Position numbers and translations under genes: made by a program. From Bin80 sp965219915 (GTDB lineage: Bacteria; Bacteroidota; Rhodothermia; Rhodothermales; Bin80), in NCBI GenBank assembly GCA_965219915.1, contig OZ244794.1, forward strand, positions 1,674,001 through 1,738,000: 64,000 nt of DNA, written 5' to 3'. The notes under the pieces are model-generated. The model did not search any database. It saw only the letters and a list, made by a program, of their open reading frames with translations, and had not been told where the DNA came from. Shown here in pieces: positions 27,783 to 36,625 of this stretch (position 1 is its first letter; each line of letters begins with the position of its first letter).

Positions 27783-28796
27783 ATGCGATTTGTAGACCAA
27801 GTTACCATTCATGCGAGAAGCGGCTCCGGAGGCGCTGGTTGCGTGGCTTTCCGTCGAGAAAAATACGTTCCTAAGGGCGGTCCAGCGGGTGGCAATGGTG
27901 GTCGGGGTGGTTCGGTGATCCTGATGGCGGATAAACATCTTTATACACTTTTAGATCTGCGTTACAATCCACATCAGCGAGCTCCCGGGGGAGAAGCGGG
28001 GCAAGGCAATAATCGTGCAGGTAAGAATGGTCGGGACCTGATATTACGCGTTCCCTGCGGCACTATGGCACGGTTGTCTGTGGACGGCACCCTACTGGGT
28101 GAGGTCTTGAAACATGGTGACCAACTACTGCTGGTCGAAGGGGGGCGGGGCGGCAAGGGAAATACTTTTTTCAAGTCCTCGACGCGCCAGTTACCCCGTT
28201 ATGCGCAACCCGGAGAGCCGGGGGAAGAAAAGTCTGTTCTACTGGAACTCAAGATGCTGGCCGATGTCGGATTGGTTGGGTTTCCGAATGTAGGAAAAAG
28301 TACGCTGGTAGCCTCAGTTTCCTCTGCCCGCCCAAAGATAGCTGATTACCCATTCACAACGCTTGTACCAAGTCCAGGAGTCGTCAGGGTAGAGGACTAT
28401 GAATCGTTTGTCATAGCTGATATCCCAGGTATTATCACGGGGGCTAGCGAAGGCAAAGGGCTCGGACTACGTTTTTTGAGACATATTGAACGTAATGCGG
28501 TGCTTCTGTTTGTAATCCCGGTTACGTCGGAAGACGTTATTGATGAATTTGTGGACCTGATGCGGGAATTGAACAACTATGATCCCAAACTCTCAGAAAA
28601 GCGTAGGTTTATTGCATTGTCCAAGGCAGATTTGATTCCCAAGAAAGACTATGCGGATCATCTCGAGCGTGCCCATGCCAAATTTGGAACCAACGAGACG
28701 GTATTTTTGATCAGCGCAGTGACCGGTTTTGGATTGAAAACGCTCAAGTATGAGCTGTGGAAGTGTGTTCAGGAGGTGCGCCTCGGAGATGGATAA
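27783..28796 (+). CDS. obgE: Obg family GTPase
   Basis: 337 residues from ATG 27783; a TTG one codon earlier is the alternative. Ribosome-assembly and stress GTPase. N-terminal glycine-rich OBG fold (about 1-158; GGAGCVAFRREKYVPKGGP and GGRGGKGNTFF). G domain: P-loop GFPNVGKST (166-174), switch region DYPFTTLVPSPGVV, G3 DIPGI, and G4 near SKAD. No C-terminal OCT domain, as usual outside Firmicutes. Its last eight bases overlap the start of the pseudouridine synthase gene. Confidence 0.95.
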   Translation: MRFVDQVTIHARSGSGGAGCVAFRREKYVPKGGPAGGNGGRGGSVILMADKHLYTLLDLRYNPHQRAPGGEAGQGNNRAGKNGRDLILRVPCGTMARLSVDGTLLGEVLKHGDQLLLVEGGRGGKGNTFFKSSTRQLPRYAQPGEPGEEKSVLLELKMLADVGLVGFPNVGKSTLVASVSSARPKIADYPFTTLVPSPGVVRVEDYESFVIADIPGIITGASEGKGLGLRFLRHIERNAVLLFVIPVTSEDVIDEFVDLMRELNNYDPKLSEKRRFIALSKADLIPKKDYADHLERAHAKFGTNETVFLISAVTGFGLKTLKYELWKCVQEVRLGDG

Positions 28797-29775
28797 TCAA
28801 AAAGAAAATACACTGGTTGCAGATGCCAGACAGCGCTTGGACGTTAGTCTGGCCTGCATCCCCGATATGGGATCGCGAAGCAAGGCACAGAAAGCAATCC
28901 GTGCTGGAAATGTTACCGTAGATGGTAAGGTGAGAACACGACCTTCCTATCCGGTCGTACCTGGTGCGGTGATCAGGTGGAAAGCATCTGTCGTACAGGC
29001 ACCGCAGCTGCTGCCACAGGCACTGCCCATTGATGTGGTATATGAGGATGAGAGTGTACTCGTAGTCAATAAGGCGGCACGTATGCCTGTTCATCCGGGA
29101 GCAGGCAGGCATTCGGGAACCCTGGTTAATGCAGTTTTGCATCATGTGAATGCAACACTTCCACACGCACCGGACGAAGCATTTCGTCCAGGTATCGTTC
29201 ATCGACTGGATATGGACACGACGGGTTTATTGGTTGTTGCCAAAAACGATGAGGCGCATCGTGCGTTACAGTCTCAGTTTGAAGCCCGGACTGTTACGAG
29301 ATATTATACCGGGATTGTGTGGGGTATCCCTGATCCCCGGACGGGTGTAATAGATGCGCCTATTGGCAGGTCCAGGCGTAACCGAACCCTAATGTCGGTG
29401 CATTCCGGGGGACGAAAGGCATTGACACATTATGAAACGCGCGAAATACTGGGAGTGACCGCAGTGGTGCAATTTAGGCTAAGTACGGGGCGAACTCATC
29501 AAATCAGAGTTCATGCAAGCCATATAGGGCACCCGCTTGTTGGAGATGCTGCCTATGGGGGCGCCACAATCAAACGCGGCACGGTCACAGGAAATAGGCG
29601 CGCGTTCTTTACGAATATTTTTAACGTGCTTGATCGTCAGGCCCTGCATGCGCAATCGCTGGGCTTTATTCATCCAGATACCGGTGAGCTTATGGAGTTT
29701 GTTACAGATTTGCCGGAGGACATGATTTGGGCAATTGAGCAGTTACGTAAAGATCCAGCAGTTTTTCGTGGCTGA
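28789..29775 (+). CDS. RluA-family pseudouridine synthase
   Basis: 328 residues from ATG 28789. This start is favoured by a strong AGGAGG at 28771-28776, inside the end of obgE. N-terminal S4 RNA-binding domain (about 13-75: RSKAQKAIRAGNVTVDGK). Catalytic domain with the RluA motif VHRLDMDTTGLLVVAK, containing the catalytic Asp (about residue 140), and the C-terminal GRTHQIRVHASHIGHPLVGD. Most like RluD, which modifies the helix 69 region of 23S rRNA, but target specificity is inferred. Confidence 0.92.
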   Translation: MDNQKENTLVADARQRLDVSLACIPDMGSRSKAQKAIRAGNVTVDGKVRTRPSYPVVPGAVIRWKASVVQAPQLLPQALPIDVVYEDESVLVVNKAARMPVHPGAGRHSGTLVNAVLHHVNATLPHAPDEAFRPGIVHRLDMDTTGLLVVAKNDEAHRALQSQFEARTVTRYYTGIVWGIPDPRTGVIDAPIGRSRRNRTLMSVHSGGRKALTHYETREILGVTAVVQFRLSTGRTHQIRVHASHIGHPLVGDAAYGGATIKRGTVTGNRRAFFTNIFNVLDRQALHAQSLGFIHPDTGELMEFVTDLPEDMIWAIEQLRKDPAVFRG

Positions 29776-29792
29776 GCATTCAGGTAAATTCA

Positions 29793-31079
29793 GTGAAAGG
29801 TACTTTTCAAACAATAGAGGGGACAAGCGACTTGCTGTCGGGGGCAAGACGACCTCTCGTACGCATTGAGGTTTGGCGTCACGTAGAACATGTAATCCAA
29901 GCGGTCATGCACAGGCACGGGTTTGCAGAAATCCGAACACCTGTCCTGGAACCCACTGGATTAGTTGCTCGAGGTTTAGGTCAACTCACGGATGTTGTCT
30001 CCAAGGAGATGTTTACATTTGAACGCGGGGATACGAGCTATGTATTGCGTCCGGAGTTGACAGCACCCATCATGCGCGCATATCTGCAGCATCACATGGA
30101 ACAGAAGCCAGGAGTGCAGCGGCTTTACTACATTGGACCGTGTTTCAGGGCTGAGCGCCCTCAGAAGGGGCGATACCGGCAATTCCATCAGTTTGGCGCT
30201 GAAATCATCGGAACTGACGATCCGAGAGCAGATGCCGAGGTGATTGCCGCGATGATGGATGTTTACCGGACTCTTGAACTCACCGACACGCAACTCCGCA
30301 TAAATACACTTGGGGACGCCGAGACCAGGCCTAGATACCGCGAGGCTCTGGTGAAGTATCTGACCCCACATACGGAGGCGCTTACAGAAATCAGTCGCGA
30401 ACGCCTTTCACGCAATCCGCTTCGAATCCTGGATACGAAAGTTGAAGCAGAACGCGTTCTCCTCGAAGACGCTCCTCGTTTACTGGACTATATTGACGAG
30501 GACAGTCGGGCTAGCTACGAAGCGGTCAAGGGGCTTCTGCAGTCTCTGGAGATTTCGTTTGTGGAGGACCCAATGCTTGTACGTGGACTGGATTACTATA
30601 CAGAGACCGCATTTGAGTTGGAGCATGCCGGAATAGGGGCACAGCGTGCATTAGCAGGTGGTGGCAGATACGACCTGCTAGCTCCTGCCATTGGGGCGTC
30701 GCAGCCTGTTCCAGCAGTAGGCTTCGCTGCGGGCATGGAGCGTCTTATTCTGGCAATGGAGGCTTCTGAGCTATTGCTACCCGAAGAACATCCGTTTGAC
30801 GTATGGATGGTTGCACTGGGGGACACAGCAGGCCGGGAGGCTTTCCTGCTACTGCAGACGCTGCGCGCAGAGGGACTACGCGTGGGAATGGAGCTAGGCT
30901 ACCGTTCGATGAAGGCACAGATGCGCCTTGCCAACCGCGCATGTGCACGACAAGTTGTTATCGTCGCGGACCGCGAGTTAGAGGCGGAGGTCGCAACGGT
31001 CAAGGACATGAAGACTGGTGAGCAGTCAACGATTCCATTAGCCCGATTAGCCGACAATCTGATCAAAAAACTGAACTGA
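29793..31079 (+). CDS. hisS: Histidyl-tRNA synthetase
   Basis: 428 residues starting at GTG 29793. Class II aminoacyl-tRNA synthetase. Motif 1 region near FAEIRTPVLEPTGL, motif 2 YIGPCFRAERPQKGRYRQFHQ (about 112-132), the histidine-binding signature LVRGLDYYTETAFE, and motif 3 PAVGFAAGMERL. C-terminal anticodon-binding domain from about 335. Complete and of normal size. Lies 17 bases after the pseudouridine synthase and three bases before lgt. Confidence 0.95.
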   Translation: MKGTFQTIEGTSDLLSGARRPLVRIEVWRHVEHVIQAVMHRHGFAEIRTPVLEPTGLVARGLGQLTDVVSKEMFTFERGDTSYVLRPELTAPIMRAYLQHHMEQKPGVQRLYYIGPCFRAERPQKGRYRQFHQFGAEIIGTDDPRADAEVIAAMMDVYRTLELTDTQLRINTLGDAETRPRYREALVKYLTPHTEALTEISRERLSRNPLRILDTKVEAERVLLEDAPRLLDYIDEDSRASYEAVKGLLQSLEISFVEDPMLVRGLDYYTETAFELEHAGIGAQRALAGGGRYDLLAPAIGASQPVPAVGFAAGMERLILAMEASELLLPEEHPFDVWMVALGDTAGREAFLLLQTLRAEGLRVGMELGYRSMKAQMRLANRACARQVVIVADRELEAEVATVKDMKTGEQSTIPLARLADNLIKKLN

Positions 31080-31082
31080 ACT

Positions 31083-31979
31083 ATGTTTCCACACATCCTT
31101 GAAATTCCATTGCCCATTGAGTTTCTGGGTAGCGAAACCCTAACCATCAATTCGTTTGGTACGATGATGGCCATTGGTTTTTTGGTGGCTGCCTGGCTGA
31201 TGCAACGTGAACTGGATAGACTGTATAACGAAGGGCGGCTAGGACCAGTGCGAATTCGATCAAAGGATAAAAGTCGTAAGCAACAATTTGTGGAAGCAAG
31301 CCCGTCATCGCTGGTGGGAACGGTGACAGTAATTGCTGTTGTAGCCGGTATTATTGGCGCAAAGATTTTTCATATTCTGGAGAATTGGGGGGATTTCATT
31401 GCAGATCCTTTGGGAATGCTCTTCTCCCAAGGAGGACTCACATTTTATGGTGGACTGCTATTTGCCGCGGTAGGGATCGTCTGGTATGTTCGAAAGCACA
31501 ATGTAAATCTACCGATCTTCGTGGATGTCACATTGCCGACCGTGATGCTGGCGTATGGGATTGGACGTATTGGCTGTCACCTTGCTGGTGATGGTGACTG
31601 GGGGATTCCCGCAAACGTGGAAGCCAAACCGGGATTTATACCGGACTGGCTGTGGAGTGAAACTTATCCGAACAATATACTCGGGGTAACCCTACCTGAA
31701 TCGGGAGTCTATCCGACCTCAATCTATGAATTTCTCATGGCGGCAGCCTTGTTTGCCGTGCTGTGGAGCCTGCGCAAGCATCCATTCAGGACGGGATGGT
31801 TGGCATCATTGACGGTGCTGTTTTTTGGAGTAGAACGCCTTTTAATCGAGCAGATCCGGGTCAACAATGTTTTTGAATTTCTTGGAATGGAGGTCACGCA
31901 GGCAGAGGTGATTTCGGTGATTATGATTGTTCTGGGGATTGCAGGGTTGATATTCACCACCCGGCGTAAACCGCAATGA
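31083..31979 (+). CDS. lgt: Prolipoprotein diacylglyceryl transferase
   Basis: 298 residues, polytopic inner-membrane enzyme that adds diacylglycerol to the lipobox cysteine. Family markers: INSFGTMMAIGFLVAAW at the first membrane span, GGLTFYGGLLF, and the Lgt signature GRIGCHLAGDGDWG (161-174) with its essential arginine, followed by YPTSIYE. Seven or so hydrophobic segments. Its product is needed to process the many lipoproteins encoded in this window. The stop overlaps the next start as ATGA. Confidence 0.95.
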   Translation: MFPHILEIPLPIEFLGSETLTINSFGTMMAIGFLVAAWLMQRELDRLYNEGRLGPVRIRSKDKSRKQQFVEASPSSLVGTVTVIAVVAGIIGAKIFHILENWGDFIADPLGMLFSQGGLTFYGGLLFAAVGIVWYVRKHNVNLPIFVDVTLPTVMLAYGIGRIGCHLAGDGDWGIPANVEAKPGFIPDWLWSETYPNNILGVTLPESGVYPTSIYEFLMAAALFAVLWSLRKHPFRTGWLASLTVLFFGVERLLIEQIRVNNVFEFLGMEVTQAEVISVIMIVLGIAGLIFTTRRKPQ

Positions 31980-33373
31980 TCCAGACCATTGCGCCGCAAT
32001 CACTTGGTGGTTGGCTAAGGGAAGCAGATCGATGTGTGAGCGCTTGGGAGGCGCGCTGGGGAGCCTATGAGACGCATCCGTCACTCCGCGTAGAGCATGA
32101 GACACTCAGTAATGTTTACGAGACCTATGTAAACCGTCTTGCGGGCAATTACCCCTTCTTCCATCCCCGCTATGCCGGGCAGATGCTCAAGCCGCCGCAC
32201 CCGGTTGCAGTCCTTGGATACTTGACGGCTATGCGGATTAACCCCAACAACCATGCGCTTGATGGGGGACCACCAACTGCAGCCATGGAAAAGGAGGTTG
32301 TGGTAGAGATGGCCAGGATGTTCGAGTTCCCAAAGGATGCATTGGGGCACTTGACCAGCAGCGGGACGATTGCCAACCTCGAGGCACTCTTTGTCAGTCG
32401 GGAGGAGCATCCGGGGAAAGCTATTGCTGTCAGTCAGGAAGCACATTACACGCATGCCCGTATGGGGCATTTGCTGGGTATGCCCGTGCAGAGCGTTTCC
32501 GCGGATACATATGGCCGAATGGACTTGGATGCGCTTGAAGAATTGCTTCGTTCGCAGTCGATTGGAACCGTTGTGCTTACCGCAGGCACTACTGGAATAG
32601 GAGCGGTAGACCCCATTGCTGAAGCCGTGACACTGTGCCGACAGTATGGTGTTCGTATGCACATAGATGCTGCGTATGGCGGTTTCTTTAGGTTGCTGAG
32701 CAAGACCGGGATGCTGTCTCCCGAGGTCGGACGAAATTTGGATGCCATCAAAGAAGCTGACTCTATTGTCCTAGATCCGCATAAGCATGGGCTACAGCCC
32801 TATGGCTGTGGCTGCATTTTGTACAGCGATCCAACGATGGCACGACACTATTTGCATGATTCACCCTACACGTACTTTACGAGCGATGAGCTGCATCTTG
32901 GTGAAATCAGCCTGGAATGCTCCCGTGCAGGCGCAGCAGCCGGCGCCTTGTGGCTAACCCTCCAGCTTTTGCCCCTATCGGCGGAAGAGGGACTCGGGCC
33001 AATATTGTCTGCCTGCAGGGAGGCTGCACAACTTTGGCATATCGCACTGGAAGGTACATCGCTGATAAGTTGGGGCAAGCCGGATTTGGACATTGTGTGT
33101 TACTTTCCCGCGGTTAAGCCCAGTTCAGTAAGCGCGATAGACCGGGCGTCCCAGTCCCTGTTTGAACACGCTATGGCTCCAAGTTCAAACCCGGTATTTC
33201 TGAGCGTGCTTCGCACAAGTTCAGAAGACTTACTTGCTCGCGTACCCGATTTGTCCGTAGATCAGGATAGCGCCCGAATTCTAAGAAGTGTACTCATGCG
33301 GCCGGAGCAGGCCGTTCATGCAGAATCGCTGGTGGATCGTCTGGTGGCATTTGTACAGGCTGATGCCGGCTGA
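31976..33373 (+). CDS. Group II PLP-dependent decarboxylase family protein
   Basis: 465 residues, fold-type I PLP enzyme of the glutamate/aromatic amino-acid decarboxylase group. Markers: HLTSSGTIANLEAL (PLP phosphate loop, about 125-138), Asp231 in MHIDAAYGG binding the pyridine nitrogen, and Schiff-base Lys270 in LDPHKHGLQPYGC. The DPHKHG(L/M) motif and the NPNNHALDGGP stretch are shared with the group often annotated as glutamate, tyrosine or aspartate decarboxylase-like. Substrate cannot be told. Coupled to lgt by an ATGA overlap and to the methyltransferase gene by an 11-base overlap. Confidence 0.85.
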   Translation: MIQTIAPQSLGGWLREADRCVSAWEARWGAYETHPSLRVEHETLSNVYETYVNRLAGNYPFFHPRYAGQMLKPPHPVAVLGYLTAMRINPNNHALDGGPPTAAMEKEVVVEMARMFEFPKDALGHLTSSGTIANLEALFVSREEHPGKAIAVSQEAHYTHARMGHLLGMPVQSVSADTYGRMDLDALEELLRSQSIGTVVLTAGTTGIGAVDPIAEAVTLCRQYGVRMHIDAAYGGFFRLLSKTGMLSPEVGRNLDAIKEADSIVLDPHKHGLQPYGCGCILYSDPTMARHYLHDSPYTYFTSDELHLGEISLECSRAGAAAGALWLTLQLLPLSAEEGLGPILSACREAAQLWHIALEGTSLISWGKPDLDIVCYFPAVKPSSVSAIDRASQSLFEHAMAPSSNPVFLSVLRTSSEDLLARVPDLSVDQDSARILRSVLMRPEQAVHAESLVDRLVAFVQADAG

Positions 33374-34130
33374 TACCTCACTGGTTATTGTTGGTCGCAA
33401 TGCCGTTCGAGAGGCTTTGGAGCGTAACCCAGCATCACTGGAAAAGGTGTGCCTTCTACGGGATGCTCGCGGACTAAACACAATCAGAAAGTTGGCATCC
33501 AGGGCAGGGGTGCCTGTTCGAGTGCTCCCGCAGGACGGGCTTCGGAGTCTGGCAGGCAAAGTACCTCACCAGGGCGTCCTGGCCGTGCAGGCAGCATTCA
33601 AGTATGCTGATTATTCCGAAATGCTGTCAGCAATTGCGCCAAATCTTGATGCAGTACGAGCGAGGCGTCCTCGACTGCTGCTACTGGATGGTATTGAGGA
33701 TCCCCGTAACTTTGGGGCTGTAGTTCGTTCCGCGGCAGCGTTTGGAGTACAGGGTGTAATTGTATGCTCCCATCATATGGCACCCGTTAGTACGGCGATG
33801 GTCAAGGCCAGTAGTGGTACGGCTACACGTGTTCCAATTGCGCGTGTTGAACGATTGGCGGATGTGATTCCCGAGTTGCAGGAGCGTGGTTACTTTGTGT
33901 ATGGTACTGCGGCGAATGCGGAACGATCAGCCTGGGATGTAGACTGGAAATGTCCTATATCCTTGGTGGTTGGTAGCGAAAATCGGGGGCTGTATCCAGA
34001 TACCGAACGGGTCTGCGACAGCTTGATTGCAATTCCGCTAGAGGGAGATGTAGAGTCCTTAAATGTATCGGTAGCAACCGGTATCCTGTTGGCTTTGGCT
34101 TCTCAGCCAATTCGCGTCGACACTGGTTGA
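33363..34130 (+). CDS. rlmB: SpoU-type 23S rRNA 2'-O-methyltransferase (RlmB-like)
   Basis: 255 residues from ATG 33363, which overlaps the decarboxylase stop and starts the protein with VIVGRNAVREAL; an ATG further upstream at 33288 lies wholly within the previous gene. N-terminal SpoU substrate-binding domain (about 8-85). C-terminal trefoil-knot methyltransferase with the three SPOUT motifs: LDGIEDPRNFGAVVRSA, VVGSENRGL, and IPLEGDVESLNVSVA. Most likely makes 2'-O-methylguanosine 2251 in 23S rRNA. Last gene of the obgE-to-rlmB run. Confidence 0.9.
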   Translation: MPADTSLVIVGRNAVREALERNPASLEKVCLLRDARGLNTIRKLASRAGVPVRVLPQDGLRSLAGKVPHQGVLAVQAAFKYADYSEMLSAIAPNLDAVRARRPRLLLLDGIEDPRNFGAVVRSAAAFGVQGVIVCSHHMAPVSTAMVKASSGTATRVPIARVERLADVIPELQERGYFVYGTAANAERSAWDVDWKCPISLVVGSENRGLYPDTERVCDSLIAIPLEGDVESLNVSVATGILLALASQPIRVDTG

Positions 34131-34415
34131 ATTTGTGTGATTTGCAAGTCCGGGAATCAGCATCCAGAGTAACCAACGATATAAATGCTCAACGAACAAA
34201 TGTTCGTCAATTCACCGGTACGTCGTGGTGCACATAAATTGCGGTATTCATGAATCGCCGCTCAGCCACATACTTCTGAGGAATTGGTCGGCAGACGCAG
34301 CCATTTAAGAGCTGCTAAGGCATTGGAGACGAATCAAGGGGCAAAGAAGAGATCCTTGGACGAGGCGTGGAATAAAGCTGGTGTCACGTCCATCTGAGTT
34401 AAGACACAGGACGAG
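34131..34415. other. Intergenic region with possible short broken reading frame
   Basis: No established gene. A plus-strand frame from ATG 34185 runs 22 codons to a TGA at 34251-34253. It then continues in the same frame for 47 codons with a protein-like composition (ending GAKKRSLDEAWNKAGVTSI) to a TGA at 34395-34397. This may be a small gene with an in-frame stop, or chance. Confidence 0.3.
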
Positions 34416-34636
34416 TCAAGTACCTTTATGTTGGGAGGAGCTTGGCCCGGAGGGTTTCCATACTAGAACCATTGCTCCGGTTGCGAGGTAGAGGAGTAAC
34501 TGCGCACCATGAAGGAAAACGGCATAAGCTGCTGCATCTGACTGAGCGATGCCGTACACAGCGGTTAACGACAGGACTGTGATGTAGTGAAACGTGCCTG
34601 CTCCACCCGGTGTGGGGATCACTTGTCCCAGAACAC
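34416..34636 (-). pseudogene. Displaced native 3' end of the flippase-like gene (left target-duplication copy)
   Basis: Minus-strand remnant encoding the last 70 or so residues of the flippase-like membrane protein (PTPGGAGTFHYITVLSL onward), now separated from the gene by the insertion sequence. It ends SSQHKGT and a TGA at 34416-34418, which was the original C-terminus before insertion. The first 208 bases duplicate 36651-36858 exactly. It lacks a start region and is probably not expressed as protein. Confidence 0.85.
34429..34636. repeat. 208-bp direct repeat, left copy (target-site duplication)
   Basis: Identical base for base to 36651-36858. It abuts the left terminal inverted repeat of the insertion sequence. 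One more base (C at 34637 and 36859) is shared, so the duplication could be counted as 209. Best read as a very long target-site duplication. Confidence 0.9.
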
Positions 34637-34649
34637 CCTGACTTCGACA
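34637..34649 (+). repeat. IS left terminal inverted repeat
   Basis: CCTGACTTCGACA, perfectly complementary to 36638-36650. It sits directly against the left 208-bp repeat. Confidence 0.85.
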
Positions 34650-34676
34650 ATTTGTAACTCTCTGAAAGTTAAAAGA

Positions 34677-34708
34677 GCCCCATTACCAGGGGCATAGGAT
34701 TTTTTTTG
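34677..34708. terminator. Hairpin with T-run in the left IS end
   Basis: GCCCC (34677-34681) pairs with GGGGC (34689-34693) over a 7-base loop. A run of eight or nine T follows on the plus strand, and TCTTTT follows on the minus strand. It could end the transposase transcript on the minus strand and also block transcription entering from the left on the plus strand. Confidence 0.55.
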
Positions 34709-34740
34709 GGGGTGTCCCGGACAATTTGAACACTACAAAG

Positions 34741-34762
34741 ACGGTCTATCAGGCCGTTTTTT
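34741..34762 (+). terminator. Rho-independent terminator in the left IS end
   Basis: ACGGTC (34741-34746) pairs with GGCCGT (34752-34757), with one G-T wobble and a 5-base loop, followed by TTTTT. It points along the plus strand, against the transposase gene, so it would stop antisense transcription entering from the flank. Confidence 0.6.
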
Positions 34763-34804
34763 GCGGCCTTAATTCCAGACGTCAGCAACCACTTGAGGCG
34801 CGGG

Positions 34805-36460
34805 TTACTGGTCTTTTTCTACGGGTACGGTCTGGCGCTGAATCGTCAACCCCAGCGCTTTGTAAAGTCGAACTTTTGTACTGTTGGCCGCCGAGGGAAT
34901 CGCGAAATGACGCTTGGTGGTGTTGTCCCGTACTACGGACACCTCTACTTCACGCAACTGAGCCAAAATCTGACCCTCACTGATGGGCGCTTCGGCGCCA
35001 TGCCGCGTGTTGTAGAGTCGACGCAGAATGCGCAGCATCGCAAAGGCCGCAAAGCAAATGGCAATGTGCGCGCGGACCCGGCGCTCAGTCCAGTGAAACA
35101 CCGGACGAATCGCCAGGGTGTGCTTCAATACCCGAAAGCCCTCCTCAATCTGCCATAAACCCCCGTACTGCGCATACACTTGCTGACCGGATGACGCCTT
35201 GAGACTCGTCCATACCCCATGCAGGCCCTCCAATTGACGATCCCTTTCAATGGCCGCCGCATTCAGCTTCACCGCACCCCGTTTAACTTTCAAGTAACGA
35301 CCGTTCCGGCCAGATCCCTTGACCCCGGACGCCAAACGCTTACGGGCTTTCTTTATCGCTTGCTCCCGCTCGTGGGCGTCCTTGGCCGCACGCTTCGGAC
35401 AATAGCGCAATATGAGCCGACGACCCCCAATGCTCACTTCGGTCACCTTGCGCCCATCCGCAGTTGCCTGCCACGTAAGCGTGCCGGTAACCTTGCGCAG
35501 TTGTTCCGCCTTCATCGAGCGCAACCGGGCCGCAACCACATAGTCATGACCCATACTGTGCAGTAACGCCACATTGTCCGCACTCAGCATCCCGGCATCC
35601 GCCACAAATACCACGCGGTCCAGCGCAAAACGCGCCTTCAACGACGCGATCGCTGGCCCCAGCGTCTTTACGTCCGCGGTATTGCCTTCAAACAGCTCAT
35701 AGCCCACCGGCAATCCGTCTCGGGTCTGCATCAAAGCCAATACCACCTGCACACGGTTGTGCTTACCATCTTTACTGTATCCCTTCTTGCGGAGTTCGTC
35801 CGACTTGTCCGACGCAAACGACAGCGTGGTGACATCAAAAAACAGCACATCCAGCTTGCCCCCGAGCAAGTCGGTCACTTCCCGGGCCACAATAGACTGC
35901 AACCGCGCAATGCGCCGATCATCAACCGCATCCATCATGCGGTAAAACTTGTGTACCGGCACTTCCACGCCATCCTCCTTTGACAACTGCCGCGCATGAG
36001 CCAGCTTGCTGTCCCCTGGAGCCGCCAAACGCAACAACACCGCCTGCCTGAACAGACGCGCGGCCATCGCATGCCGTGTGGAAAACAACCGATCTAACCC
36101 CATACGCGCATACAAGGCCCCAAAAACCTCATGAAAGCCCACGCAGACCCGCTTGACCTCCTCGAGCTTGCGGATGTCCGCCAGCGGGATGGGCTGCTTG
36201 GACTGCTTACGGTGTCGGGCCTCCAGTACGGCATTGGCACTATGCTCCGATGGAAACAAGGTGGGCTGCACACTCTCTTCTATCCGCAGACGTTCCTGTT
36301 CCGCGATGTGCAGGAGGGCCTCCAATGCGGGGCCTTCGGGGGCCGTGCCCATATGGCGCACGATCTTCTGCCGCACTTTGCCGTCTTTCGTGCGGTCATT
36401 GCGCACGATCTGGACGGCGATGTTTTGGGTCGTCTTGCGTTTGAGTTTGCGTACGAACAT
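34805..36460 (-). CDS. IS1634-family transposase
   Basis: 551 residues from the ATG at 36458-36460 (MFVRKLKRKTTQ); an in-frame ATG ten codons upstream is possible. DDE transposase of the IS4 superfamily: first Asp in LFFDVTTLSF (Asp209), second Asp in VFVADAGML (Asp288), and Glu in LWQIEEGFRVLK (about 439), with the Y/W-x-I-E-x-x-F-R-x-L-K signature. The 150-residue insert between the second D and the E (about 288-439) is beta-rich and typical of the group. Full length, no frameshift, so probably active. The base composition is richer in C than in flanking genes, consistent with recent arrival. The gene fills most of the element between the terminal repeats. Confidence 0.92.
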   Translation of the reverse strand: MFVRKLKRKTTQNIAVQIVRNDRTKDGKVRQKIVRHMGTAPEGPALEALLHIAEQERLRIEESVQPTLFPSEHSANAVLEARHRKQSKQPIPLADIRKLEEVKRVCVGFHEVFGALYARMGLDRLFSTRHAMAARLFRQAVLLRLAAPGDSKLAHARQLSKEDGVEVPVHKFYRMMDAVDDRRIARLQSIVAREVTDLLGGKLDVLFFDVTTLSFASDKSDELRKKGYSKDGKHNRVQVVLALMQTRDGLPVGYELFEGNTADVKTLGPAIASLKARFALDRVVFVADAGMLSADNVALLHSMGHDYVVAARLRSMKAEQLRKVTGTLTWQATADGRKVTEVSIGGRRLILRYCPKRAAKDAHEREQAIKKARKRLASGVKGSGRNGRYLKVKRGAVKLNAAAIERDRQLEGLHGVWTSLKASSGQQVYAQYGGLWQIEEGFRVLKHTLAIRPVFHWTERRVRAHIAICFAAFAMLRILRRLYNTRHGAEAPISEGQILAQLREVEVSVVRDNTTKRHFAIPSAANSTKVRLYKALGLTIQRQTVPVEKDQ

Positions 36461-36537
36461 GGTACCCGTAATATACGGCACGCCGCTCAATTATACAAGT
36501 CCCAAAATAAACTGAACACTACAAAACTGGATGCCGG

Positions 36538-36604
36538 AAATTAAGGCCAAAATGGCCCGAAACACCCCAAAAATGCCCCGAAATCACCCGAAAATGGCCA
36601 AAAA
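36538..36604. promoter_or_regulatory. Phased A-tracts (predicted bent DNA) upstream of the transposase
   Basis: Seven runs of 3-5 A on the plus strand, centred near 36540, 36551, 36561, 36571, 36582, 36592 and 36602, so spaced about 10-11 bases. They are separated by C-rich spacers. Helical phasing of this kind curves DNA. It lies between the right inverted repeat and the transposase start, so it may act on transposase promoter strength or end synapsis. Confidence 0.6.
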
Positions 36605-36625
36605 TGCCCCTTCACGACCCCCGAG

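Noticed and set aside
34793..36544. Several plus-strand frames within the insertion sequence
   Set aside because: Antisense to the transposase; no start context or motif.
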